Assembly: GCA_964354655.1 (NCBI GenBank)
Contig: CAYHAL010000002.1
Location: 1 to 64,000, forward strand
DNA length: 64,000 nucleotides
Origin: E44-bin46 sp964354655
Lineage (GTDB): Bacteria > Chloroflexota > Dehalococcoidia > Dehalococcoidales > E44-bin46
Direction of reading: 5' to 3'
The notes under the pieces are model-generated. The model had not been told where the DNA came from. It did no database searches and was given only the letters and a program-made list of their open reading frames with translations. Positions within the stretch are counted from its first letter, which is position 1. The number at the start of each line of letters is the position of its first letter. A program made the translations under genes and the position numbers. Of the stretch, positions 49,699 through 58,353 are shown in pieces.

Positions 49699-50151
49699 TC
49701 AGCAAAACTTCTCTCTGCTGTCTAAGAGTATTGTTACCGGACCATCGTTATGGATTTCCACCTGCATGTATTCTTGAAAACGCCCGGTTTCCACCTTTAA
49801 CCCCGTGGCTCGAGCCTGCTCCACAAACCGCTCAAATAGCTGTTCAGCCTCTGCCGGCGGCGCTGCCTCAACAAAACTAGGCCGACGCCCCTTCCTGGTA
49901 TCAGCCAAGAGGGTGAACTGGCTCACCATCAATAGTTCACCTTTAATATCCAGAGCCGAAAGGTTAAACCTACCCTTATCGTCAGGGAAAATGCGCAGGT
50001 TGACAATCTTCGGCACTAAATACTGTATATCCTTTTCGGTATCGCCGCTGGCTATGCCCACCAAAATTACCAGCCCCCGACCAATCCTGCCTACCACCTC
50101 AACACCAACGCTAACCGACGCCTCGGTGACTCTCTGTAGCAGTGCCTTCAC
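49699..50151 (-). CDS. dtd: D-aminoacyl-tRNA deacylase
   Basis: Dtd removes D-amino acids (and misloaded glycine) from tRNA. The start is GTG at 50151, with AAAGGAGGAGA 4 nt upstream, giving 150 residues, the normal length; an ATG 17 codons earlier has no ribosome site and adds non-family residues. The motifs are MVSQFTLLADTRKGRRP (SQFTL) and NDGPVTILLDS (NxGPVT-like). It lies next to the regulator's promoter side, in the same direction. Confidence 0.95.
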   Translation of the reverse strand: MKALLQRVTEASVSVGVEVVGRIGRGLVILVGIASGDTEKDIQYLVPKIVNLRIFPDDKGRFNLSALDIKGELLMVSQFTLLADTRKGRRPSFVEAAPPAEAEQLFERFVEQARATGLKVETGRFQEYMQVEIHNDGPVTILLDSREKFC

Positions 50152-50385
50152 CCTTCTCCTCCTTTGCCCAAACATTCTATAGTAATAGCTCGACCAAGAC
50201 AAATTTACCCAGCTACCTCAGCCCTTTTCTAGACTTATAACCAAAAAAGGAGTAAAATTAAATAAATAGTTGAAGATTTAAGGGAACTTGATGATATGCG
50301 CTTAGTAATTATTGTCATATTATCGACAAAAAGAAGCACTGAGCCGAAATTAGCCAGTGCTTCTTAAGTTAAAAGGAGGTTAGTG

Positions 50386-50646
50386 ATGCAGTCAAGTCTA
50401 ATCGGGAAAATTGAAAAAGCCAAGCGCTACGCTCAAGAGACAGACCGGATTACCTTCTCTGAGCTATCAGTGAAATTCCGAGGAGACAACGACACCTACA
50501 CTACCGAATATAAAAATGGGAAATGGCATTGCACCTGTCACTTTTTCTCAAGCTGGGGGCTTTGCAGCCATACTATGGCACTAGAGAAAATCCTGGGTAA
50601 TATGCTACCCGAAGAGGCGCTGATTACGCCACAGGTCATCCCCTGA
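50386..50646 (+). CDS. SWIM-type zinc-finger protein
   Basis: The 86-residue protein has a C-terminal SWIM motif: WHCTCHFFSSWGLCSHTMALEK, read as CxC...CxH, preceded by DTYTTEYKNGK. SWIM domains bind DNA or proteins and usually occur inside larger proteins, so this one is a minimal stand-alone form. The ATG at 50386 has AAAAGGAGGT 5 nt upstream and is preferred to the GTG one codon earlier. It ends 10 nt before the convergent folC. Function unknown. Confidence 0.85.
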   Translation: MQSSLIGKIEKAKRYAQETDRITFSELSVKFRGDNDTYTTEYKNGKWHCTCHFFSSWGLCSHTMALEKILGNMLPEEALITPQVIP

Positions 50647-50655
50647 ATTCACGTA

Positions 50656-52014
50656 TTAACCTATTCTGTCTCCTTCCCCAAATAGGCGACCTTGTATTTT
50701 TGCCTGCTCAATTGCCTCACCAACTACAAACAGAGACCCGGCAACGCAGACGAGGTCTCGAGCCCCAGCCATATTTAGAGCCAGAGATAACGCTTCAGAA
50801 ACCGCCCCTACTGCTTGAACTTCCACTCCGCACCGTCTAAATGTAGCTATGAGTTGTTCCAATGACATCGCCCGAGGATGACGAGAGCGGGTGACAATCA
50901 CCTTATCAAATAAAGGCACCAATTCTGAAATTATGCCAGCTACATCCTTATCCGACGATACGCCTATAACCAAGATGGCTCGGTCAAAGGCAAAGTATTG
51001 GACCAGAGACTGCTTTAGCTTCCGGGCTGAGTCAGGGTTATGCGCCCCATCAACTACCAGTAGCGGGCGATGGCTCAGAATCTGGAACCGACCTGGCCAG
51101 CTTACCTTCGCCAGACCATTAATGATACTATCCCTGGAAATATTAAACCCCCTCCCAGCCAAGACCTCCAGGGCAGCCACCGCGGTAGCTGCGTTCTCCA
51201 GTTGGTAGTGACCAAGCAATGGGATGGATAGCTCATAACTACCCAGCTTTCCCTTCACTTGAAGTAATTGCCTCTCAGCGTCAAAACTAAGGCTCTGCCA
51301 GACGACATCGCTGCCTACCCTGACCAGCCCGGCGTTACAATTGAGGCAGGTCTTTTCTATTACCTGAGCCACTTCATCCGGCTGTGGCGACATCACCACC
51401 ATAGAGCCGGACTTGATAATCCCTGCCTTCTCGCCAGCAATTTCAGCTAAAGAGCTACCCAATACATCAGTATGGTCAAAGCTAATCGAGGTAATAATGC
51501 AAACCTCGGGCTGGATTACATTGGTGGCATCAAGCCTACCCCCCAACCCTACCTCCACCACCTGAAAATCAACCCCTTCTAGCTTGAAGTGGGCAAAGCC
51601 CAACGCCGTCAACAGCTCAAAGGTGGTCAACTGACCATAGGTAGCTTTCTCATTTACCGCCTCAACCTCAGGCTTGAGCTTCTCCACCAGAGCCATAAGC
51701 TCCTCTTCGGTGATTAATTCACCATTAACTCTAATGCGCTCCCTTAGGTCGTTAAGGTGGGGCGAGGTATACAGCCCGGTAGTATAACCAGAAGCGATAA
51801 GAACTGCCGTCACCATAGCCGCCACGCTCCCCTTGCCCTTGGTGCCGGCAATGTGGACCGACTTGGCTGCCAGGTGGGGATTGCCTAAGCGAAACAGCAG
51901 TTCCTCCACCCGCCTCAGGTCATAATTAACCGCACTGCGCGGCAGGTGCATGGTTTCATAGTCAATGAAACTATAGAGGTAATCTAGAGCCTGCTGGTAG
52001 GAATTGCTTAACAA
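50656..52014 (-). CDS. folC: Folylpolyglutamate/dihydrofolate synthase
   Basis: FolC adds glutamate to dihydropteroate and folates. The 452 residues contain the P-loop HIAGTKGKGSVAAMV, the SPHLNDLRERIRVNGE loop and GLGGRLDATNVI, with DGAHNPDS in the C-terminal domain. These are diagnostic. The gene is alone between a SWIM-finger gene and repeat R6. Whether it makes only polyglutamate tails or also acts on dihydropteroate cannot be told. Confidence 0.96.
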   Translation of the reverse strand: MLSNSYQQALDYLYSFIDYETMHLPRSAVNYDLRRVEELLFRLGNPHLAAKSVHIAGTKGKGSVAAMVTAVLIASGYTTGLYTSPHLNDLRERIRVNGELITEEELMALVEKLKPEVEAVNEKATYGQLTTFELLTALGFAHFKLEGVDFQVVEVGLGGRLDATNVIQPEVCIITSISFDHTDVLGSSLAEIAGEKAGIIKSGSMVVMSPQPDEVAQVIEKTCLNCNAGLVRVGSDVVWQSLSFDAERQLLQVKGKLGSYELSIPLLGHYQLENAATAVAALEVLAGRGFNISRDSIINGLAKVSWPGRFQILSHRPLLVVDGAHNPDSARKLKQSLVQYFAFDRAILVIGVSSDKDVAGIISELVPLFDKVIVTRSRHPRAMSLEQLIATFRRCGVEVQAVGAVSEALSLALNMAGARDLVCVAGSLFVVGEAIEQAKIQGRLFGEGDRIG

Positions 52015-52088
52015 CCCTACTCCCCTGCCAAATATCTAGAGCCAATTATATCACCGCTGATTGGAGGCCAACAATTAAAACTGCATAA

Positions 52089-52265
52089 ATTGTTTAGCAA
52101 CCTATCCCCTCTAGATATTTATTAACCCACCCCCTTTATCCCCCTCCCTTATGAAGGGAGGGGGAATTTGGTTATATAAGAGAGGCGAAGCCTCTCTTTG
52201 ACTCTCCTTAAAAGGAGTTTGAGAGGAGCCTTGCCTCTTTTTTACTCTTAAAAGGGTGAGGTCAA
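52089..52265. repeat. Intergenic palindromic repeat, copy R6
   Basis: TTGTTTAGCAACCTATCCCC edge, then TAGATATTTATTAACCCACC, palindrome CCCCCTCCC-TTATGAA-GGGAGGGGG, GAGAGGCGAAGCCTCTC, CTTAAAAGGAG and the edge AAAAGGGTGAGG. It is nearly the exact inverse of most of R7 at 55.6 kb. It lies between the divergent folC and pyrF. Confidence 0.92.
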
Positions 52266-52336
52266 TAAATAATTCCAGCTAGTTACACTTGACGCCAATC
52301 CATATCGACTGATAACCTTATTACAGGGGATATAAA

Positions 52337-53158
52337 GTGGACTTTATCGAAAAGCTAACCAATGCCACTCGTAAGAATAACAGCTTACTCTGTGTCGGGC
52401 TTGACCCTGACCCAAAGCTGATGCCTGATAAAATAGGCATCTTTGATTTCAACAAGGCAATTATTGATGCTACCTCTGATTTGGTGTGCGCCTACAAACT
52501 CAACCTTGCCTTTTATGAAGCCCTAGACGATGAAGGACTGGACGCCCTGAAGCGGACTATTAAATACATATCAAACGACATCCCGGTTATCGGTGACGCC
52601 AAGCGGGGGGATATCGGTAACACGGCTAAAGCCTACGCTAAGGCTATTTTCTCCATCTTTAACTTTGATGCCACCACCGTGAATCCATACCTTGGCTTTG
52701 ACTCAATAGAGCCCTTCATCCAGTATAAAGACAGAGGGGTGTTCATCCTGTGCCGGACGTCAAACGCTGGTGCTCTGGACTTCCAGTCTCTTCGCTGTGA
52801 GGCAGAGCCTGACTACCGCCCGCTATTTGAGCTGGTAGCCATCAAGGCTAGCCAATGGAACATATATGGCAACATCGGGCTAGTTGTTGGCGCTACCTAC
52901 CCCAAGGAGCTAAAGCTGATTCGGCAGAGTCACCCCGATATGCCAATTCTGATACCGGGCATTGGTGCCCAGAGGGGAGACCTAGCCTCAGCGGTTCGCT
53001 ATGGGGTTAATGCTCAAGGGGAGAAGGCGATTATCAGCTCATCACGGCAAATTATATACGCCTCACGAGAAGCGGACTTCGCCCAGGCAGCACGGCAGGC
53101 AGCTTCATCACTGCGAGAACAGATTAACCATCATCTCTCTACCCGCAAATCAGGGTGA
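52337..53158 (+). CDS. pyrF: Orotidine 5'-phosphate decarboxylase
   Basis: PyrF makes UMP in the last step of pyrimidine synthesis. The 273 residues are of the longer type-2 form. The catalytic motif is DAKRGDIGNTAKAYA (Asp-x-Lys-x-x-Asp), with LCVGLDPDPKLMP at the start. GTG start with AGGGGAT upstream; TTGACG at 52289 is a likely -35 box. It leads a run with two small genes and dinB. pyrD is 15 kb away. Confidence 0.94.
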   Translation: MDFIEKLTNATRKNNSLLCVGLDPDPKLMPDKIGIFDFNKAIIDATSDLVCAYKLNLAFYEALDDEGLDALKRTIKYISNDIPVIGDAKRGDIGNTAKAYAKAIFSIFNFDATTVNPYLGFDSIEPFIQYKDRGVFILCRTSNAGALDFQSLRCEAEPDYRPLFELVAIKASQWNIYGNIGLVVGATYPKELKLIRQSHPDMPILIPGIGAQRGDLASAVRYGVNAQGEKAIISSSRQIIYASREADFAQAARQAASSLREQINHHLSTRKSG

Positions 53159-53168
53159 TGTAATTAGA

Positions 53169-53396
53169 ATGGCTAGACTGGGAGGGCAGGTGGTAAAAAG
53201 CTTTATCATTGCTCAGGGAAACGAGGAGAGGCTGGAACTAAAGGTTGTGGCTCAGCTTAAAGGTAAAGGGCTGGAAGACGAGGGCTTTACCTTTGGACTT
53301 TGGCTCCTGGAGAATGCGTCAAGCCCCTTTCTGAAAGGACTGGCTGAGGCAATGGATGAGGCGGAGATAAGGAAAAAGGTGGGGCTGGGGTATTAA
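53169..53396 (+). CDS. Small protein of unknown function in pyrF-dinB run
   Basis: The protein is 75 residues from the ATG at 53169; longer frames overlap pyrF. It starts MARLGGQVVKSFIIAQGN and has an even mix of strand and helix (LELKVVAQLKGK, GFTFGLWLLENA). It is not recognised. It lies 10 nt after pyrF and 1 nt before the DUF951 gene, which supports reality and cotranscription. Confidence 0.65.
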   Translation: MARLGGQVVKSFIIAQGNEERLELKVVAQLKGKGLEDEGFTFGLWLLENASSPFLKGLAEAMDEAEIRKKVGLGY

Positions 53397-53397
53397 A

Positions 53398-53589
53398 ATG
53401 GTCATGCCAATAAAGCTGGGCGATGTGGTTCGCCTCAAGAAGAAGCACCCCTGTGGTAGCTATGAGTGGCAGGTAGTAAGGCTGGGCGCTGATATCGGGA
53501 TTAAATGCCTTAAATGCCAGCGCCGTGTCCTCCTCGACCGCAGCGTCTTTGAGCATAGAATTATAACCTTTGTTTCCCGGGGAGAATAA
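53398..53589 (+). CDS. DUF951 family protein
   Basis: This 63-residue protein has the DUF951 signature: DVVRLKKKHPCGSYEWQV, GADIGIKCLKCQR with a CLKC pair, and a basic strand. It is cytoplasmic and probably binds zinc. DUF951 genes often sit near translation or repair genes; no function is known. Its stop overlaps the dinB start by one base (TAATG). Confidence 0.9.
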   Translation: MVMPIKLGDVVRLKKKHPCGSYEWQVVRLGADIGIKCLKCQRRVLLDRSVFEHRIITFVSRGE

Positions 53590-54809
53590 TGGCTCGCCAG
53601 ATTATGCACATTGACCTTGATGCCTTCTTTGTCTCAGTGGAGCAGGTAGAAAATCCTGAGCTTAAAGGTAAACCGGTAGTGGTCGGCGGTAGACCTGACC
53701 AGCGAGGTGTAGTTGCCTCCGCCTCATATGAAGCCCGGGCTTTTGGTTTACGTGCCGGTATGCCCCTTACCACCGCCTCCCGCCTCTGCCCCCAAGCCAT
53801 CTTCATACAGGGCAGCTTCTCCAAATATCAGGTTGCCTCACAAAGGTTTATGGCTATCCTGGCTGATTTTTCACCCTACCTTGAGCCGGTAAGCCTTGAC
53901 GAAGCCTACCTGGATGTAACCGGTTTTGAATCCCTTTATGGCTCTATTCATCAAATGGCGGTAGCTATAAAAAAACGAATTAAGGACGAGTTAGGGCTTT
54001 GCGCCTCGATAGGCATCGCTAGCTGCAAGGTAGTAGCCAAGGTTGCCTCTGAATTATCAAAGCCGGACGGACTAATGGAGGTAGCTGTGGGAGAGGAGCG
54101 CTCCTTCCTGTCACCGCTGCCCATAACCAAACTGCCCGGAATCGGTAAGAAGACTGAGCGAATACTAAATGGCTTAGGCATCAATACTATAGCTCATCTA
54201 TCTATTATGCCGTTAAGCGCCCTTAAAAGCCATTTTGGTGCGTTTGGTGAAATTCTATGGCGCTACTCTAGGGGCATTGATGATAGAAAAGTGGAACCCC
54301 CGGCTGAGGCTAAGTCCATCAGCCGAGAGACCACTTTCGGCAAGGACACCAGAGACCATTCCCTGCTCAAGGCAACGCTACGTTATCTCAGTGAACGGGT
54401 TGGTAGCCAGCTACGCCAGCGAGGTAAGCAAGCCAGGTGCGTAACCCTAAAACTTAGATATGCCAACTTCACCACTATTACCCGTCGTCACACCCTGAGA
54501 CAAGGCAGCGATAGCGACCAGACCATCTTTGATACCGGGGTAGGGCTATTAAACCAGGCGCTTTCTCAACAAAAGCCAAAAGTCCGCCTTATCGGCATCA
54601 GGGTATCAAACCTGACCGAGCCAGGAAGACAGCTGGACATGCTGGACTTGTCAGCCCGAAGGCTGGAGCAACTAAATAGAGCCATTGACCGCATCCGCAA
54701 AAAGTACGGCTTCACCGCCATCCAAACCGGCCGCACATTGCTACTAAAAGACATCTTCCCCCCAACCGACGAAGGCTACACCCTCCACACCCCGAGCCTT
54801 TCACGGTAA
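53589..54809 (+). CDS. dinB: DNA polymerase IV
   Basis: This Y-family translesion polymerase copies past damaged bases. The 406 residues have the catalytic motifs MHIDLDAFFVSVEQ and SLDEAYLDVT, the helix-hairpin-helix LPGIGKKTERIL, and a C-terminal little-finger domain. No LexA box is seen ahead of it, so it may be driven from the pyrF promoter rather than by the SOS response. No clear beta-clamp motif is visible at the C-terminus. Confidence 0.96.
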   Translation: MARQIMHIDLDAFFVSVEQVENPELKGKPVVVGGRPDQRGVVASASYEARAFGLRAGMPLTTASRLCPQAIFIQGSFSKYQVASQRFMAILADFSPYLEPVSLDEAYLDVTGFESLYGSIHQMAVAIKKRIKDELGLCASIGIASCKVVAKVASELSKPDGLMEVAVGEERSFLSPLPITKLPGIGKKTERILNGLGINTIAHLSIMPLSALKSHFGAFGEILWRYSRGIDDRKVEPPAEAKSISRETTFGKDTRDHSLLKATLRYLSERVGSQLRQRGKQARCVTLKLRYANFTTITRRHTLRQGSDSDQTIFDTGVGLLNQALSQQKPKVRLIGIRVSNLTEPGRQLDMLDLSARRLEQLNRAIDRIRKKYGFTAIQTGRTLLLKDIFPPTDEGYTLHTPSLSR

Positions 54810-54821
54810 AGATTAACAAGC

Positions 54822-54849
54822 GAGGCTACACCGTTTTGGGTGTAGCCTC
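54822..54849. terminator. Hairpin terminator between convergent dinB and reverse gene
   Basis: This is a perfect 11-bp stem, GAGGCTACACC/GGTGTAGCCTC, around a GTTTTG loop. T-runs are weak on both sides, so it may act as a bidirectional, non-canonical stop. Confidence 0.6.
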
Positions 54850-54928
54850 CAGCAGTCGCCCCCTATCTGTCAGCCGACGTAAAAGATGATTCAAAGATTG
54901 GTAATAATTTGCTCTTATGCTACCTGAA

Positions 54929-55261
54929 CTACTTTTTGGCAGGGAACATTTGCTCTGCCGTCTTGTAAGCCTCAATGATGGCTTTCATAGATTGGTTGAA
55001 ATCAGCCAGCGGATAGACCTCAAAATTCAAGAATCCGCCCATCGGCGCTCCAGCAAGCGTTTGAGCCACGTCTTCAGCGGACGGATGCTCACAAATAGCT
55101 ACGATGCGCCCCCAGCCAGAGGTAGAGTAAATTTCCAGCACTTTGCCCGCCTTCTTTAGCTGATTTATCCAGGCAACACTTGCTTCAAAAAGCTGCCTGC
55201 TTATGGCTGATGGAACCATGGAAAACGTGTCCTTAACCGTACATATGATTAGGAATTTCAT
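54929..55261 (-). CDS. Muconolactone isomerase-like ferredoxin-fold protein
   Basis: This 110-residue protein resembles the muconolactone delta-isomerase family: FLIICTVKD at the start, then ASVAWINQLKKAGKVLEIYSTSG-like layout and FEVYPLADF. It has the dimeric ferredoxin-like fold used by YciI-type and muconolactone isomerases. No catechol-degradation genes are nearby, so a true isomerase role is doubtful. The start has a GGAGGGG site. Its promoter region borders R7. Confidence 0.75.
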   Translation of the reverse strand: MKFLIICTVKDTFSMVPSAISRQLFEASVAWINQLKKAGKVLEIYSTSGWGRIVAICEHPSAEDVAQTLAGAPMGGFLNFEVYPLADFNQSMKAIIEAYKTAEQMFPAKK

Positions 55262-55466
55262 CTTTCCCCCTCCTTTCGGCTCTCAATGTTCGGGGCGACC
55301 AAATTAGCAATGATATATTGCTCCCATTCATAGCCAATGTCAAGCCCAAATCCAGCCCACTTGAATCTGTCAGGGTCAGAAAAGCCAACTCGCCCTCCGA
55401 TTAGGGGAAAATCCTCCCTATTTCTCTCATTTCAGCCCAATTTGAGTCCAGCCTCTTGGTAAAAAG

Positions 55467-55720
55467 ATTGTTTAGAAACCTATCCCCCTGCCCCCTTCCC
55501 TTATTAAGGGAAGGGGGGAATTGAGGTAAGAGAGGGGCTTCGCCCCTCTAAAACTCCTTTTAAGAGTTAAAAAAGAGGCAAGGCTCCTCTCAAACTCCTT
55601 TTAAGGAGAGTCAAAGAGAGGCTTCGCCTCTCTTATATAACCAATTTCCCCCTCCCTTATGAAGGGAGGGGGATAAAGGGGGTGGGTTAATAAATATCTA
55701 AAGGGGTGAGGTTGATAACC
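55467..55720. repeat. Intergenic palindromic repeat, copy R7
   Basis: Edge TTGTTTAGAAACCTATCCCC, then CCCCCTTCCC-TTATTAA-GGGAAGGGGG, AGAGGGGCTTCGCCCCTCT, GAGAGGCTTCGCCTCTC, CCCCCTCCC-TTATGAA-GGGAGGGGG and TAAATATCTAAAGGGGTGAGG. About 155 nt (roughly 55556-55712) are the near-perfect reverse complement of R6. It lies between divergent genes. Confidence 0.92.
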
Positions 55721-55737
55721 AATCTCTTGGTAAGTCC

Positions 55738-55766
55738 TTGTTTTCTAGCCTATTTACACCTATAAT
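55738..55766 (+). promoter_or_regulatory. Promoter of ilvE
   Basis: TTGTTT (55738-55743), a 17-nt spacer and a perfect TATAAT (55761-55766), just outside R7 and 30 nt from the ilvE start. Confidence 0.65.
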
Positions 55767-55795
55767 AGACTTCGTAGTAAGAGAGGAGATTTAAG

Positions 55796-56704
55796 ATGCC
55801 ATTATATGCCTATTTCCGTAAACAGTTCGTATCGCTATCCGAAGCCAAGTTAGGAATTATGACCCATTGCCTTCACTACGGTACCGCTGCTTTTGAGGGT
55901 ATCCGGGGTAACTGGAATAGCCAAAAAAAGCAGCTCTACCTCTTCCGTCATAAAGAGCATTATCAACGACTGCTTAACGGCTGCCAGATATTGAAGATTG
56001 ACCTACCCCACACTATTGATGAGCTGTGTCAGATAACAGTTGAACTGGTAAAGAGGTGCCGTTTTCAGGAAGACATATATGTCCGCCCTATCGCCTATAA
56101 GAGTTCTGAGGCGCTGGGTGTCCGTCTTCATGACCTAGATGTTGATTTCTCAGCCTTTGCTATCCCCTGGGGTCCGTATTTGGATATGGATGGAGTAAGA
56201 TGCTGCGTCTCTTCCTGGCGGCGCCCTAGTGACACACCACAGGCTAAGATTACCGGCCTCTATGTCAATAACGCCCTGGCTAAGACCGAAGCCATTGAAA
56301 ATGGCTTTGATGAGGCGATTATGCTTACCTCGGATGGCTATGTCTCCGAAGGGAGTGGTGAGAATATCTTCGTGGTTATAGGCGGCAAGCTAGTAACCCC
56401 GCCCCCCTATGACCTTATGCTAGTGGGGATTACCCGCGATACGGTAATAAAGCTAGCACGAAACGAACTGGCTATAGAGACGATAGAACGGCAGATTGAC
56501 CGCAGTGAGCTTTATACCGCTGAAGAATGTTTTTTAACCGGCACTGCCGCCAATGTTACCCCAGTAGCTGAGATAGATCGTCGCAAGATAGGTAGCGGTC
56601 AAGCCGGTGAAATAACCAAGAGGTTACAACAAATCTACCTTGAGGTAATACAAGGTAACAATCCCAAATACCTTGAGTGGTGCACCCCAGTCTATAAGCA
56701 ATAA
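55796..56704 (+). CDS. ilvE: Branched-chain amino acid aminotransferase
   Basis: This PLP enzyme transfers amino groups for Leu, Ile and Val. The 302 residues begin LGIMTHCLHYGTAAFEGIRG. The PLP lysine lies in YVNNALAKTEA, and EGSGENIFV is the second family motif. Class IV fold, typical length. AGAGGAG precedes the ATG. It stands alone in its direction, ending 1 nt before the convergent aldolase gene. Confidence 0.95.
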   Translation: MPLYAYFRKQFVSLSEAKLGIMTHCLHYGTAAFEGIRGNWNSQKKQLYLFRHKEHYQRLLNGCQILKIDLPHTIDELCQITVELVKRCRFQEDIYVRPIAYKSSEALGVRLHDLDVDFSAFAIPWGPYLDMDGVRCCVSSWRRPSDTPQAKITGLYVNNALAKTEAIENGFDEAIMLTSDGYVSEGSGENIFVVIGGKLVTPPPYDLMLVGITRDTVIKLARNELAIETIERQIDRSELYTAEECFLTGTAANVTPVAEIDRRKIGSGQAGEITKRLQQIYLEVIQGNNPKYLEWCTPVYKQ

Positions 56705-56705
56705 G

Positions 56706-57275
56706 CTATTCTTTATCTTGACCTACCTGTAATGACTTCAACAGGCAAATGACCTGGCAGCTTTCCTCTAGGGTAGTGGTACAGCTATAGGCCTCTTCAA
56801 GCAGTTGCCCAATGGCGAAACTACCATGCCCATGAACCATAACAATCCGGTGTTTCCTTAATGCCTGGGCAATTATATCAGCCAGACCCCCTGGTTTTAC
56901 CTCCATATGCCAACCAAGGACTGGGACTCGACCCATCATGGTCAAACCTTCGGCAACATTGGGCACAATCTCAGTTTCAACTAATGACAGGGCAACGGCG
57001 TGAGGCGGGTGAGCGTGAACAATGGCTAATGCCGGAGTCTCCTGATAAATAGCCCGATGGACAGCTAATTCAATTGAAGCCAGTGGTGTACACCGGTCGT
57101 TTTTACATATCCCAGTCTCAATCAAATCAGGCTCCTGTAAGCAACTGAGACTACAGCCGCGGCGGGTAATAATTAAATGGTCTCCCAGTCTAACACTCAG
57201 ATTCCCACTATGGGAACAGACAAGCCCCCGGGTGAAAAGCTCGCGACCTACGGTCTGAAACTGAGATAAGAGCAT
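56706..57275 (-). CDS. Class II aldolase/adducin-type protein
   Basis: The 189-residue protein has the zinc-aldolase fold with metal ligands in IVHAHPPHAVAL (His-x-His) and VHGHGSFAIG, and the catalytic Glu in SIELAVHRAIY. It resembles fuculose-1-phosphate aldolase and related epimerases or decarboxylases. A simple sugar-phosphate substrate is likely, but which one is not shown. It is the last gene of the rel-rpsT-lexA run, starting 42 nt after the lexA stop. Confidence 0.87.
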   Translation of the reverse strand: MLLSQFQTVGRELFTRGLVCSHSGNLSVRLGDHLIITRRGCSLSCLQEPDLIETGICKNDRCTPLASIELAVHRAIYQETPALAIVHAHPPHAVALSLVETEIVPNVAEGLTMMGRVPVLGWHMEVKPGGLADIIAQALRKHRIVMVHGHGSFAIGQLLEEAYSCTTTLEESCQVICLLKSLQVGQDKE

Positions 57276-57317
57276 AATCCTCTCTTTCTATAACCGATTT
57301 ATCCCCCGAGAGGTCAA

Positions 57318-57959
57318 CTACACCAACTGCCTGATAACGGCAATAACCCTGCCCTGAATCTCAACATTATCCGGGTCAACATATATCGGCTCCATCTGGC
57401 TATTTGCCGGCTGAAGTCGAACCCGACCCGGCTCGGCATAAAATTTCTTCAGCGTAGCCTCTTTTTCAGCCTTAAGCCATATGGCTGCCATCTCCCCATT
57501 CTCCACTGAATTCACATACTCCATCAATACAAAATCACCATCATTAACCAAGGCATCAACCATTGATGACCCCCTCACCTTCAGAGCATAAACCCCCTCC
57601 CTCCCCTGCGTCAAATCTTTAGTCACCTCCAGAGTCTCTGAAGAAGCAGTAACATCCCAGGTATCGGCAGTGGGCACTGGTATCGGCTGACCAGCCGCTA
57701 TTTGACCAATAATAGGTACTTGAAGCCGAGCCCCTGGGGCAGAAGACCGGGCAACCAACTCAATTCCCCGTGACACCTCACGATGGCGGCGAATATATCC
57801 CTTCTTTTCCAATATATTCAGGTTATAATTCACCACCGATGTCGAGCTAATCCCACACCCGGCAACTATATCCCTGATGGTAGGCGGATAACCCCTGTCC
57901 TCCCAAAAACGATAGATAAAATTAGCTATTTTCTGCTGCTTGGGTGACAATTTCTCCAC
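57318..57959 (-). CDS. lexA: LexA SOS repressor
   Basis: LexA represses DNA-damage genes and cleaves itself when RecA is activated. The 213 residues have an N-terminal winged helix-turn-helix (KQQKIANFIYRFWEDRGYPP; recognition GISSTSVVNYN), the cleavage site IAAGQP (Ala-Gly), catalytic Ser in RGSSMVDA and Lys in LKAEKEATLKKFY. A CGAAC-N4-GTTCT box is 31-44 nt upstream, so it is probably autoregulated. It follows rpsT in the same direction. Confidence 0.96.
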   Translation of the reverse strand: MEKLSPKQQKIANFIYRFWEDRGYPPTIRDIVAGCGISSTSVVNYNLNILEKKGYIRRHREVSRGIELVARSSAPGARLQVPIIGQIAAGQPIPVPTADTWDVTASSETLEVTKDLTQGREGVYALKVRGSSMVDALVNDGDFVLMEYVNSVENGEMAAIWLKAEKEATLKKFYAEPGRVRLQPANSQMEPIYVDPDNVEIQGRVIAVIRQLV

Positions 57960-57989
57960 CGGTCACCCCTCTAAACTGACTCAGTTTGG

Positions 57990-58003
57990 CGAACATCCGT
58001 TCT
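57990..58003 (-). promoter_or_regulatory. LexA (SOS) box upstream of lexA
   Basis: CGAACATCCGTTCT at 57990-58003 fits the CGAAC-N4-GTTCG consensus of Gram-positive-type and Chloroflexota LexA, with a single end mismatch. No second good box was seen in the window, including ahead of dinB. Confidence 0.8.
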
Positions 58004-58050
58004 ATAAATGCTAAAACAAAATAAGCCCCCCTGTCAACCCCAAAACAAAT

Positions 58051-58332
58051 TTATTTAGCCGGAGCTGAAGCCTGAGCCTCATTTAGCTTCTTCATTAATC
58101 GTGATTTGCGCCGGGCAGCGTTATTGGGATGGATAACCCCCTTCTCCGCCGCTTTATCTAGAGAACCGATAGCAACTATTACCGCCTTCTGTGCCAACTC
58201 AAGCTCACCTGAGAAGATAAGCCTCTCCGCTTTGGTTATATCGGTTTTACACCGACTACGAATAGACTTATTCCTCAGCCGCCTTCTTTCAGCTACACGC
58301 ACCTGTTTTTGAACCGATTTAGTCGCTGGCAA
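58051..58332 (-). CDS. rpsT: 30S ribosomal protein S20
   Basis: S20 is a helical protein that binds 16S rRNA in the 30S body. The 93 residues contain RRRLRNKSIRSRCKTDITKAE, DKAAEKGVIHPNNAARRKSRLMKKL, and end in a short Ala-rich tail. It starts 21 nt after the rel stop, so rel, rpsT and perhaps lexA share transcripts. Confidence 0.95.
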   Translation of the reverse strand: MPATKSVQKQVRVAERRRLRNKSIRSRCKTDITKAERLIFSGELELAQKAVIVAIGSLDKAAEKGVIHPNNAARRKSRLMKKLNEAQASAPAK

Positions 58333-58353
58333 TATCTTCCTCCTTCCTCAGGT

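Noticed and set aside
53500..53589. SOS regulation of dinB
   Set aside because: No CGAAC-N4-GTTC type site was found upstream of dinB or of pyrF.
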